From: Micromonospora cremea
Lineage (GTDB): Bacteria > Actinomycetota > Actinomycetes > Mycobacteriales > Micromonosporaceae
Direction of reading: 5' to 3'
DNA length: 64,000 nucleotides
NCBI RefSeq assembly: GCF_900143515.1
Contig: NZ_FSQT01000001.1
Coordinates: 744,001 to 808,000, forward strand
Part shown: positions 1 to 9,200 of the stretch, in pieces
How positions within the stretch are numbered: the stretch's first letter is position 1
Layout of the letters: every line of letters begins with the position of its first letter
Notes under the pieces: generated by a model
The model's database searches: none
Told to the model about the DNA's origin: nothing
What the model saw: only the letters and a program-made list of their open reading frames with translations
Translations under genes and position numbers: made by a program

Positions 1-1287
1 GGTCTTCGCGCGCAGGTGCCGAAACCCTCGGCGGACGCGGGCGGGCGAGAGACGCTCGGGTGGTGCGGGTTTCTCCCAGGGGCGGCGCAGGTCGGCGGCG
101 AGGGCGCGGGCCAGCCGGAGTTGGGTGTAGGCGGCGAGGATCATCCAGGTCCAGCGGTCGGCGGCTTGCGGGGTGCGGATCTTGGGGCAGGTCCAGCCGA
201 GGGTCTGTTTGAACAGGCGGAATGTGTGTTCGATGTCGAAGCGGCGCAGGAACGTCTGCCAGAGCCGGTCGACATCAGCGCTGGTGGCGTCGACGCCGGA
301 GCACCACAGCCAGACCGGCTTCGGGGTCGCGCCGCTGGGTAGGTGGTCGACTTCCAGGCGGATGACGGTTCCCTCGATGACCGGCAGTGCCTTCGCCGAG
401 TCGATCCAGGCGTTGCGGTGGGTCAGCCGGGGGTGCAGCCGGTCCCAGGCTCGGGCCCACGCCGTGCCGTAGAGGCGGGTGTCGGCAACGGTGGCTGCGT
501 TCGGTTCACCCCAGGTCGCGGGGTCGCCGAAGATGAACTCGCCGCCGTGCCGGGGTGGCCGGCCGATCGTCCCGGGCTGCCGAGGTGGCACGGCCCGGCG
601 GAGTACTCGGTCTGAGCGCATCCGCGCGAGGATCTGCACGGGCAGGTCACGCAGGAGGAACGCCAGCCGGGGCGCGTCGTAGCCGGCGTCGGCCACGACC
701 AGGATGTCCAGGTCACCGGGCTGCCACTGCCCGGCCGCGATCAGACGACCCACGATGTCCCGCAGCTGCCCAGCGGTGACCGTGGCCGCGTCATCACCAG
801 GCGCCAGCCGCACCGCGTCCAGCGGCGCGGTCCACGAACTGCGACCCGATTCCAGGGCCACGACCATCGAATACGGCCAGCCCGGGATCATGATGCTCTG
901 ATCCTTGCCGCGGCCGTAGGTGTGACACAGGATCCGCTGCGGTGAGGTGTGAGCGTCCGGCCGCAGCCAGCAGGTGACGTCCACCGCCAGGACCAACCGG
1001 CCGTCGGCTGCCCGCGGCAACGGCACCGCCGCCAAAGCGGTGCGCAGCCGATCGATGTCCAGTCGCCCGCACGCGAGGGCGTCATACAACGCCCCGTGAC
1101 CGCGACGGTGTTCACCCACCAGCGACAACTCCACCAGCGACCGGACCGGCCCGTCGGCGCACAACACCGCGTCCGTCAGGTCGAACAACGCGTCAGCCCG
1201 CGCCGTCAGACATCCGTAGAACTCCCGCCGGAACCTGTCCAACTCCCCGACCACACCCGCCGGACCACGGTCATGCACACTGGTCAC
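1..1287 (-). CDS. Transposase, IS701-like/NF041680-type (3' end outside window)
   Basis: The minus frame is open from a GTG at 1285-1287 to the first base of the window, 429 codons with no stop seen. It starts VTSVHDRGPAGVVGELDRF and contains phrases typical of this actinobacterial transposase group, such as VVADAGYDAPRLAFLLRDLP and FDIEHTFRLFKQTLGW. It should cut and join DNA with a DDE-type RNase H fold; the late FDIEHTFR glutamate fits the last catalytic residue. The C-terminus is cut off at RHLRAKT, close to the usual end of the family. A strong inverted repeat lies directly upstream. Exact IS family assignment is from memory of the family, not from a search. Confidence 0.8.
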   Translation of the reverse strand, partial: MTSVHDRGPAGVVGELDRFRREFYGCLTARADALFDLTDAVLCADGPVRSLVELSLVGEHRRGHGALYDALACGRLDIDRLRTALAAVPLPRAADGRLVLAVDVTCWLRPDAHTSPQRILCHTYGRGKDQSIMIPGWPYSMVVALESGRSSWTAPLDAVRLAPGDDAATVTAGQLRDIVGRLIAAGQWQPGDLDILVVADAGYDAPRLAFLLRDLPVQILARMRSDRVLRRAVPPRQPGTIGRPPRHGGEFIFGDPATWGEPNAATVADTRLYGTAWARAWDRLHPRLTHRNAWIDSAKALPVIEGTVIRLEVDHLPSGATPKPVWLWCSGVDATSADVDRLWQTFLRRFDIEHTFRLFKQTLGWTCPKIRTPQAADRWTWMILAAYTQLRLARALAADLRRPWEKPAPPERLSPARVRRGFRHLRAKT

Positions 1288-1290
1288 CAG

Positions 1291-1350
1291 AACAGCCCTT
1301 GGTTATTGATGTTCTTCCCTAGACAAGAAGATCATCAACCAAGGGCTGTT
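1291..1350. repeat. Inverted repeat upstream of the first transposase
   Basis: AACAGCCCTTGGTT at 1291-1304 is repeated inverted at 1337-1350, with partly matching bases between. It lies just before the transposase GTG and may be the outer end of that element or a hairpin that blocks read-through into it. Confidence 0.6.
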
Positions 1351-1402
1351 TCCGTGCTCGGTCGGGGTCTCAACAGGACCCACGAGGTTAAAGATCAAGC
1401 TA

Positions 1403-2435
1403 AGGCGTGTTTCGTAAGTCGAGGGATCCGTACGAAGTCACGGCGTGGCGATGGTCGATAACTGAAGAGGTCTCCGGTATCTGGTTCTGCGACCAAGCAA
1501 GAACTTCATACCGGAGACCTCGTGCCCAGCGTAGCGGTGACGAGGCGGCATGACCTGACCGACAGGCAGTGGGCTGTTCTGGCCCTGCTGTTGCCTGCCG
1601 CGCCGGCGACAGGTCGTCCGCCGAAGTGGGAGAAACGGCAGCTCATCGACGGGATCCGGAGGCGGATCCGGATCGGTGCCCCATGGCGGGACGTCCCGGG
1701 CGAGTACGCGCCCTGGCAGACGATCTACGGCCTGTTCCGCCGCTGGCAGCGTGACGGAACCTGGGACAAGATCCTGTCCGCGTTGCAGGCGGCCGGCGAC
1801 GCGCAGGACCGGATCGCCTGGACGGTGAGCGTGGACTCGATGACCAGCCGCGCCCACCAGCACGCCGCCGGCGCCCGCACCGACGGCCATCTGCAGAAGG
1901 AAACACCCGGCGGTGTGCACGACGAACCCGCCGACCACGCGCTGGGCCGGTCCCGCGGCGGGCTGACCACCAAAACTCATCTGGCCTGCGAGCAGGGACA
2001 GAAGGTCCTCTCCCTGACCGTGACCGCCGGGCACCGTGGAGACAGCCCGCAGTTCATCCCCGTCCTGCGCCGCATCCGCGTGACCCGCCTCGGTGTCGGC
2101 CGGCCCCGCACCTGCCCCGACCTGGTCCTGGCCGACAAGGCCTACACCAGCCGCGGCAACCGCAGATACCTGCGCTCACGCGGGATCAAGGCCTGCATCC
2201 CCAGCAAGAAGGACCAGGACGCCCACCGCAAGGCCAAAGGCTCCAACGGTGGCCGCCCACCCGCGTTCGACAAGGATCTCTACCGGCTACGCCACGCCGT
2301 TGAGAACGGCATCAACCGGCTCAAACGCCACCGCGGCGTTGCCACTCGCTACGACAAACTCGCCGTCCGCTTCCAAGCCGTCCTGACCATCACCATCATC
2401 ACCGAGTGGCTCTGACCCGCTTATGAAACACGCCT
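1403..2435 (+). mobile_element. IS5-family insertion sequence, complete
   Basis: The ends are near-identical inverted repeats that begin AGGCGTGTTTC (left 1403 on; right end reads the same inward from 2435, with differences only after the eleventh base). A TA dinucleotide flanks both sides (1401-1402 and 2436-2437) and fits a short target duplication. The 1033 bp element holds one transposase. It sits between the first transposase and the NADH dehydrogenase gene and seems structurally intact. Confidence 0.85.
1522..2415 (+). CDS. IS5-family transposase
   Basis: 297 residues, the usual length of single-ORF IS5 transposases. An N-terminal DUF4096-type segment (DLTDRQWAVLALLLP) is followed by a DDE domain: VDSMT supplies the first aspartate, LADKAYTSRGNR the second and AVENGINRLKRHR the glutamate. 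No frameshift is seen, so it may be active. The start is the GTG directly after the left inverted repeat region; the stop lies 20 bp inside the right end. Confidence 0.93.
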   Translation: MPSVAVTRRHDLTDRQWAVLALLLPAAPATGRPPKWEKRQLIDGIRRRIRIGAPWRDVPGEYAPWQTIYGLFRRWQRDGTWDKILSALQAAGDAQDRIAWTVSVDSMTSRAHQHAAGARTDGHLQKETPGGVHDEPADHALGRSRGGLTTKTHLACEQGQKVLSLTVTAGHRGDSPQFIPVLRRIRVTRLGVGRPRTCPDLVLADKAYTSRGNRRYLRSRGIKACIPSKKDQDAHRKAKGSNGGRPPAFDKDLYRLRHAVENGINRLKRHRGVATRYDKLAVRFQAVLTITIITEWL

Positions 2436-2472
2436 TAGCCGGCAGGCCTCGGCGAACCTGCGCACGACATCG

Positions 2473-3837
2473 TCATGCCGATTGAACATGCTGGGACCGG
2501 ATAGGCGGCTGCGCGGGTGGCTCCACCGGTTCGTCGCCGGTGACGAATGCGCGGCGGGGATCCTGCACCGAGGCCAGCGAGACGATGTCGCGGCCGAACA
2601 ACGCGGCGGTCAGCCAGACCGCCAGCACCCGGGTTTTCCGTTCCCAGCTCGGTACGGCGAGGACGTGGTACCCCCGGTGCATCAGCCAGGCCGGCAGCCC
2701 CTTGATAACGATGCCCCGGTACTGGAAGATGCCCCGACCGAGGCCCAGCGTGGCGACGGTGCCGAGGCTGTGATGCACGTACTGCTTCGGCTTCCGCCCG
2801 CGGAGGGTGGCCACGATGTTCCTCGCCAGAAGCTTTCCCTGCCGCACGGCGTGCTGGGCGTTCGGCACCGTCACGGCGCCGGGCCGGCTCACGGCAAGGT
2901 CCGGAATCGCCGCGTCGTCGCCGGCACCCCAGGCGTCCGGCACCGGTTCGCTCTCGGTGCCGACCCGCAGGTCGGCTCGTACGATCAGCATCCCGCGCCC
3001 GTCGATGGGCAGATCGGTGTGGCTGCGCACCATCGGATTGGCGGCGTTGCCGACGGTCCACACGATCAGATCGGAGTCGAATTCCTCTCCGGTCGACAGC
3101 ACCACGTGACCGTCGCGCGCGGAGATCAATTGGGCATTGAGGTGTATGCGTGCGCCGCGCTTCTCCAGCGACCGCACTACCCATTGCCCGGGTCCGTCGG
3201 AGACCTCGGGAAGGATCCGGTCCCGGGCCTCCACCAGGTGGAACTGCAGCTCGGCAGGGTTCAGCTCGGGGTACGCCCGCATCAGCGATGTCGCCAGGGA
3301 CAGCAGCTCACCGAAGCCCTCGACGCCGGAGAACCCACCGCCCACGAACGTCACGGTGAGCAGCCGCCGGCGCAGCGGCCCCGGCTCGAGCGTCGAGGCC
3401 CGGTCGAAGGCGGTCAGCAGCCGATCCCGGATCGCCACCGCCTCCTCGACGTGCTTCATACCGATCGCCTGCTCCGCCACGCCGGGAATGGCCAGCTTGC
3501 GGGTCACCGCGCCGGCGGTGACGACGATGATGTCGTAGCCGAGCGCGAACTCTGGACCCTCGGCCGGCTGCACAGTAGCCGTCCGGTGTGCATGATCGAC
3601 CGCGACGACCGTACCCGAAATGAGCGTGGCCCGGCGTAGGTGCCGGCGCAGCGACACCGCGGCGTGTCGCGCCTCGACCGATCCGGCCAGCACCTCGGGG
3701 AGAAACGGCTGATACGTCATGTACGGGCGCGGATCGACCACGACGACCCGTGCCTCGTCCCGCCGAAGCTTCTTCTCCAGCTTCCAGGCCGTGTAGAAGC
3801 CAGCGTAGCCGCCGCCGGCCACCAGAATCGTTCGCAC
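2473..3837 (-). CDS. ndh: Type II NADH dehydrogenase (NDH-2)
   Basis: Single-subunit flavoprotein that passes electrons from NADH to quinone at the membrane without pumping protons. The start chosen is GTG 3837 (VRTILVAGGGY), which has AGAGGA just upstream; a GTG at 3867 would add ten residues but has no ribosome site. FAD-binding GGGYAGF is near the N-terminus, the second nucleotide-binding GGGFSG near residue 155, and the FAD-contact AWGAGDDAAIPD near residue 300. The C-terminal YRGIVIKGLPAWLMHRGYH region fits the membrane-binding part. About 454 residues, normal length. It follows a broken ECF41 sigma gene; ECF41 factors are known to sit beside oxidoreductase genes. Confidence 0.9.
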   Translation of the reverse strand: MRTILVAGGGYAGFYTAWKLEKKLRRDEARVVVVDPRPYMTYQPFLPEVLAGSVEARHAAVSLRRHLRRATLISGTVVAVDHAHRTATVQPAEGPEFALGYDIIVVTAGAVTRKLAIPGVAEQAIGMKHVEEAVAIRDRLLTAFDRASTLEPGPLRRRLLTVTFVGGGFSGVEGFGELLSLATSLMRAYPELNPAELQFHLVEARDRILPEVSDGPGQWVVRSLEKRGARIHLNAQLISARDGHVVLSTGEEFDSDLIVWTVGNAANPMVRSHTDLPIDGRGMLIVRADLRVGTESEPVPDAWGAGDDAAIPDLAVSRPGAVTVPNAQHAVRQGKLLARNIVATLRGRKPKQYVHHSLGTVATLGLGRGIFQYRGIVIKGLPAWLMHRGYHVLAVPSWERKTRVLAVWLTAALFGRDIVSLASVQDPRRAFVTGDEPVEPPAQPPIRSQHVQSA

Positions 3838-3867
3838 GGTGTCCTCTGTTTCTCTCGCACTCGACAC

Positions 3868-4290
3868 CTATATGACCAGGTAGCGCGCTGGTTTGTGACG
3901 TCGGCGGATCAGGCCAGTCCGGACACCGCTGAGGTCCTTCTCGGGGTTCATTATCCACAGCACGTGATGCCCTCGATCGAGGCGCTGACCATGAGCACGG
4001 CGGCCAAGGTGCCGTCGCGCCGCAGCACGGCGAGGTCTGGCCGTTCGTGTTCGCCCACCCCACGTCGAGGCCGTCCCAGAACCACGTGATCGCGATCAGG
4101 AACTTCGCCACGCGCACCACTCCCGCCAGCGGCCGGCGGGCGACGCCCAACGCGCCGTTGCCGTCGGAGAGGCTGGTCACGTTCGCCGCGAAGAGCCGCT
4201 CCAGCGCGGTCATGTCGCCCGAGCGGGCGGCCGCGATGAACGTGGTCAGCAGCTCCCGTTGTGCGGTGGTGTTCGCTGGTGTGCGCGGGA
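3868..4290 (-). pseudogene. Remnant of an ECF41 (SigJ-like) sigma factor, C-terminal part
   Basis: Reading minus-strand frames in turn gives the C-terminal SnoaL-like half of an ECF41 sigma factor: RELLTTFIAAARSGDMTALERLFAANVTSL, then AKFLIAITWFWDGLDVGWANTNGQ, then after a frameshift LAVLRRDGTLAAVLMVSASIEGI, and after a second shift LWIMNPEKD. The sigma region 2 and 4 half is missing; the P450 stop codon lies directly before the fragment. At least two frameshifts make it non-functional. The last frame ends with TAG at 3868-3870, touching the upstream GTG of the NADH dehydrogenase. The identification rests on close match to the intact SigJ at 52173-53057 (AARSGD, IVLNPQKL). Confidence 0.75.
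3874..3900 (-). promoter_or_regulatory. ECF-type promoter candidate for the NADH dehydrogenase
   Basis: On the minus strand CGTCACA (3900-3894) is followed after 15 bases by TGGTC (3878-3874). This resembles the known ECF41 promoter (TGTCACA, 16 bases, CGTC) and has the same spacing as the two motifs at 54134-54192. It lies 36-40 bp before the preferred GTG at 3837. Confidence 0.4.
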
Positions 4291-4312
4291 CGGCGTGACC
4301 GAGCGTCCCGCT

Positions 4313-5503
4313 TCAAACCTCCAGCGGCAGTCCGTCGTGATGTAGACGAAAGCCGTCAAGAACAGCGGGATCGACCGCGAGACGCAGGTCAGGAAGCTGT
4401 TGCGCGATTCGTTCGAACATGATCCGGCTCTCCAGCCGGGCCAGGTGGGCGCCGAGGCAGAAGTGGATCCCGTGCCCGAAGGCGATGTGCTTGCGAACGT
4501 CGGTGCGGTGGATGTCGAACACGTGCGGCCGGTCGAACACTGTGGGGTCACGGTTGGCTCCCCACAACGACAATCCCACGCGGTCGAACGCAGGGATCCG
4601 CCCACCAGCTATCTCGACGTCCTCGAGGGCAAATCGCGGTGGCACGATCTCGACCGGGCCCCGGAACCGGAGTGTCTCCTCGACCACCGCTGCCGCCAGC
4701 AGCGGATCGTCCCGCAGTGCCTGCCATTGGTCGGGATGGGTGAGCAGGAGTCGAATGCCGTTGCTGATCAGGTCGACGGTTGTCTCCTGGCCGGCGATGA
4801 GCAGCAGCTGCACCAGCGCCACCAGTTCGTCCCGGTCGAGTCGGTCGCCCTGTTCCTCGTGGGCCACCAGTTGCGATATCAGGTCATCGGCGGGGACGGC
4901 CCGCCGCCGGGCCGCCAGCTCGTCGAGGTATGCCGCGAATGCCAGCGTGGCGGCCGAGCTGTCGATGCTGGCCGACACGATCGCCGCCGACCAGGCGCGG
5001 AACTGTGGCCGGTCCGGTTCCGGAATGCCGATTAGCTCGGCGATGACGTTGACCGGCACCGGGTCGGCAAGGTCGGCGATCCCGTCGATCCGTCCCTGCT
5101 GGCGCGCCCGCGCGACCAGCCGGTCGGCGAGTTGGCTGATCCACGGCTCCAACCGGGCCACTGCCCGTGCCGTGAAGCCGCCGCTGACCAGCCCTCGCAG
5201 GCGGGTGTGGTCGGGCGGATCAAGGCTGATGAGCTGGCGGGCCTCGATCCTCGCTACCTCCGACAGTTCGTGCCAGGCGGGTTGCCTACCGCCGGGGCAA
5301 CGCCGGTGAACCTCGTGTCCGATCGCCGGGTGACGCAGCCCTTCCAGCACATCGGCATGTCCGGCGATCACCCAGAACCGGTTGCCTGCGGGATCGATCT
5401 GAAGGACCGGCCTGCCAGTGGCTCGCACCCGGTCGTAGAACCTGTGCGGGTCACGGCGCACCACCGGATCCCACAACTCCGAGACGCCGAACTCGGTGGC
5501 CAC
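4313..5503 (-). CDS. Cytochrome P450
   Basis: Haem monooxygenase, soluble, 396 residues from GTG 5503 (VATEFGVSELWDP). That GTG has a clear GGAGG 7 bases upstream; longer frames upstream lack one. The I-helix reads AGQETT, the K-helix EETLR (ExxR), and the haem loop FGHGIHFCLG with Cys349. It needs electron-transfer partners, and no ferredoxin or reductase gene is nearby. Substrate unknown. It is divergent from the GH127 gene, and two LacI-type operator half-palindromes lie in the shared upstream region, so it may fall under the arabinose regulator; a direct link to sugar metabolism is only inferred from position. Confidence 0.93.
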   Translation of the reverse strand: MATEFGVSELWDPVVRRDPHRFYDRVRATGRPVLQIDPAGNRFWVIAGHADVLEGLRHPAIGHEVHRRCPGGRQPAWHELSEVARIEARQLISLDPPDHTRLRGLVSGGFTARAVARLEPWISQLADRLVARARQQGRIDGIADLADPVPVNVIAELIGIPEPDRPQFRAWSAAIVSASIDSSAATLAFAAYLDELAARRRAVPADDLISQLVAHEEQGDRLDRDELVALVQLLLIAGQETTVDLISNGIRLLLTHPDQWQALRDDPLLAAAVVEETLRFRGPVEIVPPRFALEDVEIAGGRIPAFDRVGLSLWGANRDPTVFDRPHVFDIHRTDVRKHIAFGHGIHFCLGAHLARLESRIMFERIAQQLPDLRLAVDPAVLDGFRLHHDGLPLEV

Positions 5504-5635
5504 GTCGCCTCCATGAGCGGGAAGTGCACTGTGTGCTCCGGTCGCCTTGCGCATCCTGTCGGATGGCGCACGCCTGGTCACCACGTCGTACGTCTGGCTT
5601 CGGAGCGGACGGCTGACGGCCGACCAGCCAGGCCG

Positions 5636-5649
5636 GTTGAGCGCTAACA
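5636..5649. promoter_or_regulatory. LacI-type operator, site 1
   Basis: GTTGAGCGCTAACA shares the AGCGCTAACA half with the consensus-like TGTTAGCGCTAACA. It lies 133 bp before the P450 start and is an inverted copy of site 2 over ten bases (GAGCGCTAAC). Confidence 0.5.
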
Positions 5650-5714
5650 TAGAGATCTTTCCGGCACGTGTCAATCGAGAGTTTTTGCTTGCCCGACGGC
5701 ACTGCCGACCTTAG

Positions 5715-5728
5715 AGTTAGCGCTCACA
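5715..5728. promoter_or_regulatory. LacI-type operator, site 2
   Basis: AGTTAGCGCTCACA matches the palindrome TGTTAGCGCTAACA at 12 of 14 positions. It lies 66 bp from site 1, between the divergent P450 and GH127 genes, about 475 bp before the GH127 start. Confidence 0.6.
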
Positions 5729-6201
5729 TTGGTTGGTGATCAAGGCCCCCCGCCGCTGACTCAGCGCCTTCCGTGGGCCGCCGCGGGCACCGGCGTCTGT
5801 GGGCCAGCACAACGGTTTAGTGGAGGAGCTTCGATGAGATAGCGCCAACCCATCGACGAGCCTTGTCACGGCTTGGAGGGCGGAACGCGCCGAGCACCGC
5901 GGCGTCCCTCCTTGCAGTCGCCGGGCTCGCGCCGCACGCATGACACCTGCACACGAGACGGACCGCCACGGGGGCCAACCGTCGACAACTCCCTGAACGA
6001 CTACCCCAACACGCCCAGCGGCATCCCGCCCGCTACTGGCCGACCGCTGTCATCCGGGCCCATCATTCGCTCGGTCATCGCTACCTCCGTCCGGCATGAC
6101 AGCTGACCACCCCGGCCGAGGCCCATCCATCAAGCGGATCGACCGCGAGCAAGAGGCTGGCCGAGCGGTCAGTACGGACCGACATGTGAGGACGATTCCA
6201 A
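5729..6201 (+). other. Long leader before the GH127 gene
   Basis: No convincing protein gene. One oddity is a strong ribosome site (GTGGAGGAGC) followed by ATG AGA TAG at 5834-5842, a two-codon frame that could be the start of a lost gene or a minigene. The rest looks non-coding and could be a long 5' leader. Confidence 0.4.
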
Positions 6202-9200
6202 GTGACCCAACCCGACAAGCGCCCCATCAGTCGGCGCAAAGTTCTTCAGGCATCAGCCATCGGTGTGGCCGCGGCGGCCACCGCAGGCGCGTTGCCGGCG
6301 ACAGCCGCCGAGGCGGCACCAGCCGTCGAGGCGACAGCAGGCCTGACCGCGCTCGCCGCGACCCCGGCCGATCTCGGCCCCGGCGCTACCGCCCCGGTCA
6401 GGCCGTTCCAGCTGCGGGACGTGAAGCTGGGCGACGGCCTGCTCCAGGAGAAGCGTGACCGCATGAAGGCCTGGCTCCGGCAGTTCGACGAGCGGCGCTT
6501 CCTTGTGCTGTTCAACAACCAGGCTGGTCGGCCGAACCCGGCGGGCGTCTCCGTCCCGGGGGGCTGGGAGGACGGTGGTCTGCTCAGCGGTCACTGGGCC
6601 GGCCACTTCATGACGGCCTTGGCGCAGGGCTACGCCGACCTTGGCGAGCCGATCTTCAAGAGCAAGCTCGACTGGATGGTCGATGAGCTCGCGGCGTGCC
6701 AGGCCGCGATCACCGCGCGGATGGGCGATGGTGGTCCGGGCGATGAGGAGCCGCAGGAGCCGCAGATCGGCCGGGTGCCGGGCCGCTTCGGCAGCGCGCT
6801 GCGCCTGAACGGCCCCAGCCGCGCGCAGCACGTGACCCTGCCGCAGGAGGCGATCAGCCAGCTCGCCGACTTCACGATCGCCACCTGGGTGAACCTCGGC
6901 TCCACCCAGAGCTTTAGCCGGCTGTTCGATTTCGGTCAGAACACCACGGTCAACATGTTCCTGACTCCGCGCGCCGGTGTCACCGGCAACGTGCCGCGGT
7001 TCGCGATCACGGTCAGCGGCAGCGGTGGCGAGCAACGGATCGACGGTAACGCGGCGTTGCCGACCAACCAGTGGGTGCACCTGGCCGTCACCCTCACCCA
7101 GCAGACTGGCACGCTGTACGTCAACGGTCAGCAGGCCGGCCAGAACACGAACATGACCCTCAGCCCGGCCAACCTCGGGAACCCCGGCAACCGGTGGATC
7201 GGGCGGTCGCAGTACGGCGATGCGTTCCTGGACGCGAGCATCGACGAGTTCCACATCTTCGACCGGGCCCTGAGCCAGGCCGAGGTCCAGTCGATGCTGG
7301 ACTCGCCGACCGGGAGCACCGCCGGCGGGTCGATCGCCTGGTACCGGTTCGAGGAGCAGGGCGGTACCGCGATCAAGGACGCCTCGCCCAACGGCCGGGA
7401 CGGCGGCATCGTCGTGGCCCAGAGCAGCGGGGCCGCCGACTGGGTGCCGACCCACCCGGGTTATCTGGGCGCGCTGCCGGAGGACACGGTGCTGCGGCTC
7501 GGTCCGCCGCGGTGGGCCGTCTACGGCGGCAACGCGGCTACCAACACGTGGGCGCCGTGGTACACGCAGCACAAGATCATGCGTGGTCTGCTCGACGCGT
7601 ATTACCACACCGACAACCACAAGGCCCTCGACGTCGTGGTCAAGATGGCCGACTGGGCGCACCTCGCGCTGACCATCGGGGACAAGAACCACCCCGCGTA
7701 CGCGGGCCCGATCACCCGGGACAACCTGAACTACATGTGGGACCTTTACATCGCCGGCGAGTCCGGCGGCGCGAACGAGGTGTTCCCCGAGATCTACGCG
7801 CTCACCGGCGACGCGAAGCACCTGGACACCGCCAAGCGTTTCGACAACCGCGAGTCGCTCTTCGACGCCTGCGTCGAGAACCGCGACATCCTGGTCACGA
7901 CGCCGGCCACCAGGCCCGGTCGGCGCCGCCCGGATCGGCTGCACGTCAACATGCACATGCCGCAGTTCGTCGGCTACATGCGTGTCTACGAGCACAGCGG
8001 GGACCCCGAGTACTTCCAGGCCGCCAAGAACTTCTTCGGCATGCTCGTGCCGCACCGCAGGTACGCACACGGTGGTTTGGGCGGCAACTACCCCGGCTCC
8101 AACAACAACACCGAGTTGTTCCAGAACCGGGACAACATCGCGAACTCGATCGCCCAGGGCGGCGCGGAAACCTGCAGCGCGTACAACCTGCTCAAGCTGG
8201 CCCGCAATCTGTTCCTGCACGAGCACGACCCGGCGTACATGGACCACTACGAGCGGGGGCTGTTCAACCAGATCGCCGGCTCGCGGGCCGACACGACCAG
8301 CGTCAGCAACCCACAGGTCACCTACTTCCAACCGTTGACCCCGGGCATCACCCGCAGCTACGGCAACACCGGGACCTGCTGCGGCGGGACGGGCCTGGAG
8401 AACCACACCAAGTACCAGGAGACGGTCTACTTCAAGTCCGCCGACGGCAACACCCTGTGGGTCAACCTGTACGTACCGTCGACCCTCACCTGGGCCGAGA
8501 AGGGCTTCGTCGTCACTCAGGAGACCAACTACCCGCGCGAGGACCACACCAAGCTGACCGTCAACGGCAGCGGGCCGCTCGACATCAAGCTGCGGGTGCC
8601 GGGCTGGGTCCAGAAGGGCTTCCACGTCACCATCAACGGCGTCAGCCAGGACGTCGACGCGAAACCCGCCAGCTACCTGACGTTGAGCCGTACCTGGGCG
8701 CCGGGCGACACCATCGAAATCCGGATGCCGTTCAGCATCCGGATCGAACGGGCGATCGACCGTCCCGACACGCAGTCGATCTTCTGGGGGCCCCTCCTCA
8801 TGCAGATCCTCGGCAACCCCGGCAGCGGCAACTACCGCGAACTGTCCCTCTACCGCCACCTCAAGCGCGACGGAGACTACTCCCGCGCGGCGATCACCCA
8901 GGCCAGCACCACGGCGGGGGGTGACCTGCTCTTCACCACCCACGGCTTCAACCTGCGGCCGTACCACATCGGCGACACCCAGGCCGCCTCGTCGTACTTC
9001 CGGCGGATCGAGCCGACGATCGTGTTCGGGTCGGTCGACACCGGCGTACCGAACCACAAGCGCAACGACGGCCTGCCGAACTACGACGTACCCGTGCAGG
9101 GAATCACCTCACCCGGCACCGACGGCCCGACCTTCCTCGACCTGGTCTGGGATGAGGCGCCCTTCGAGAATCACGGCCAGTTCGTCAGCACCGTCACCCG

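Noticed and set aside
7071..8924. A 600-codon plus frame inside GH127 in another phase
   Set aside because: Arg/Pro/Gly-rich composition typical of out-of-phase reading; the GH127 frame has the motifs.
6253..9057. A very long open frame opposite the GH127 gene
   Set aside because: It mirrors a well-supported gene, has no start signal and no recognisable domain; high GC commonly opens such antisense frames.
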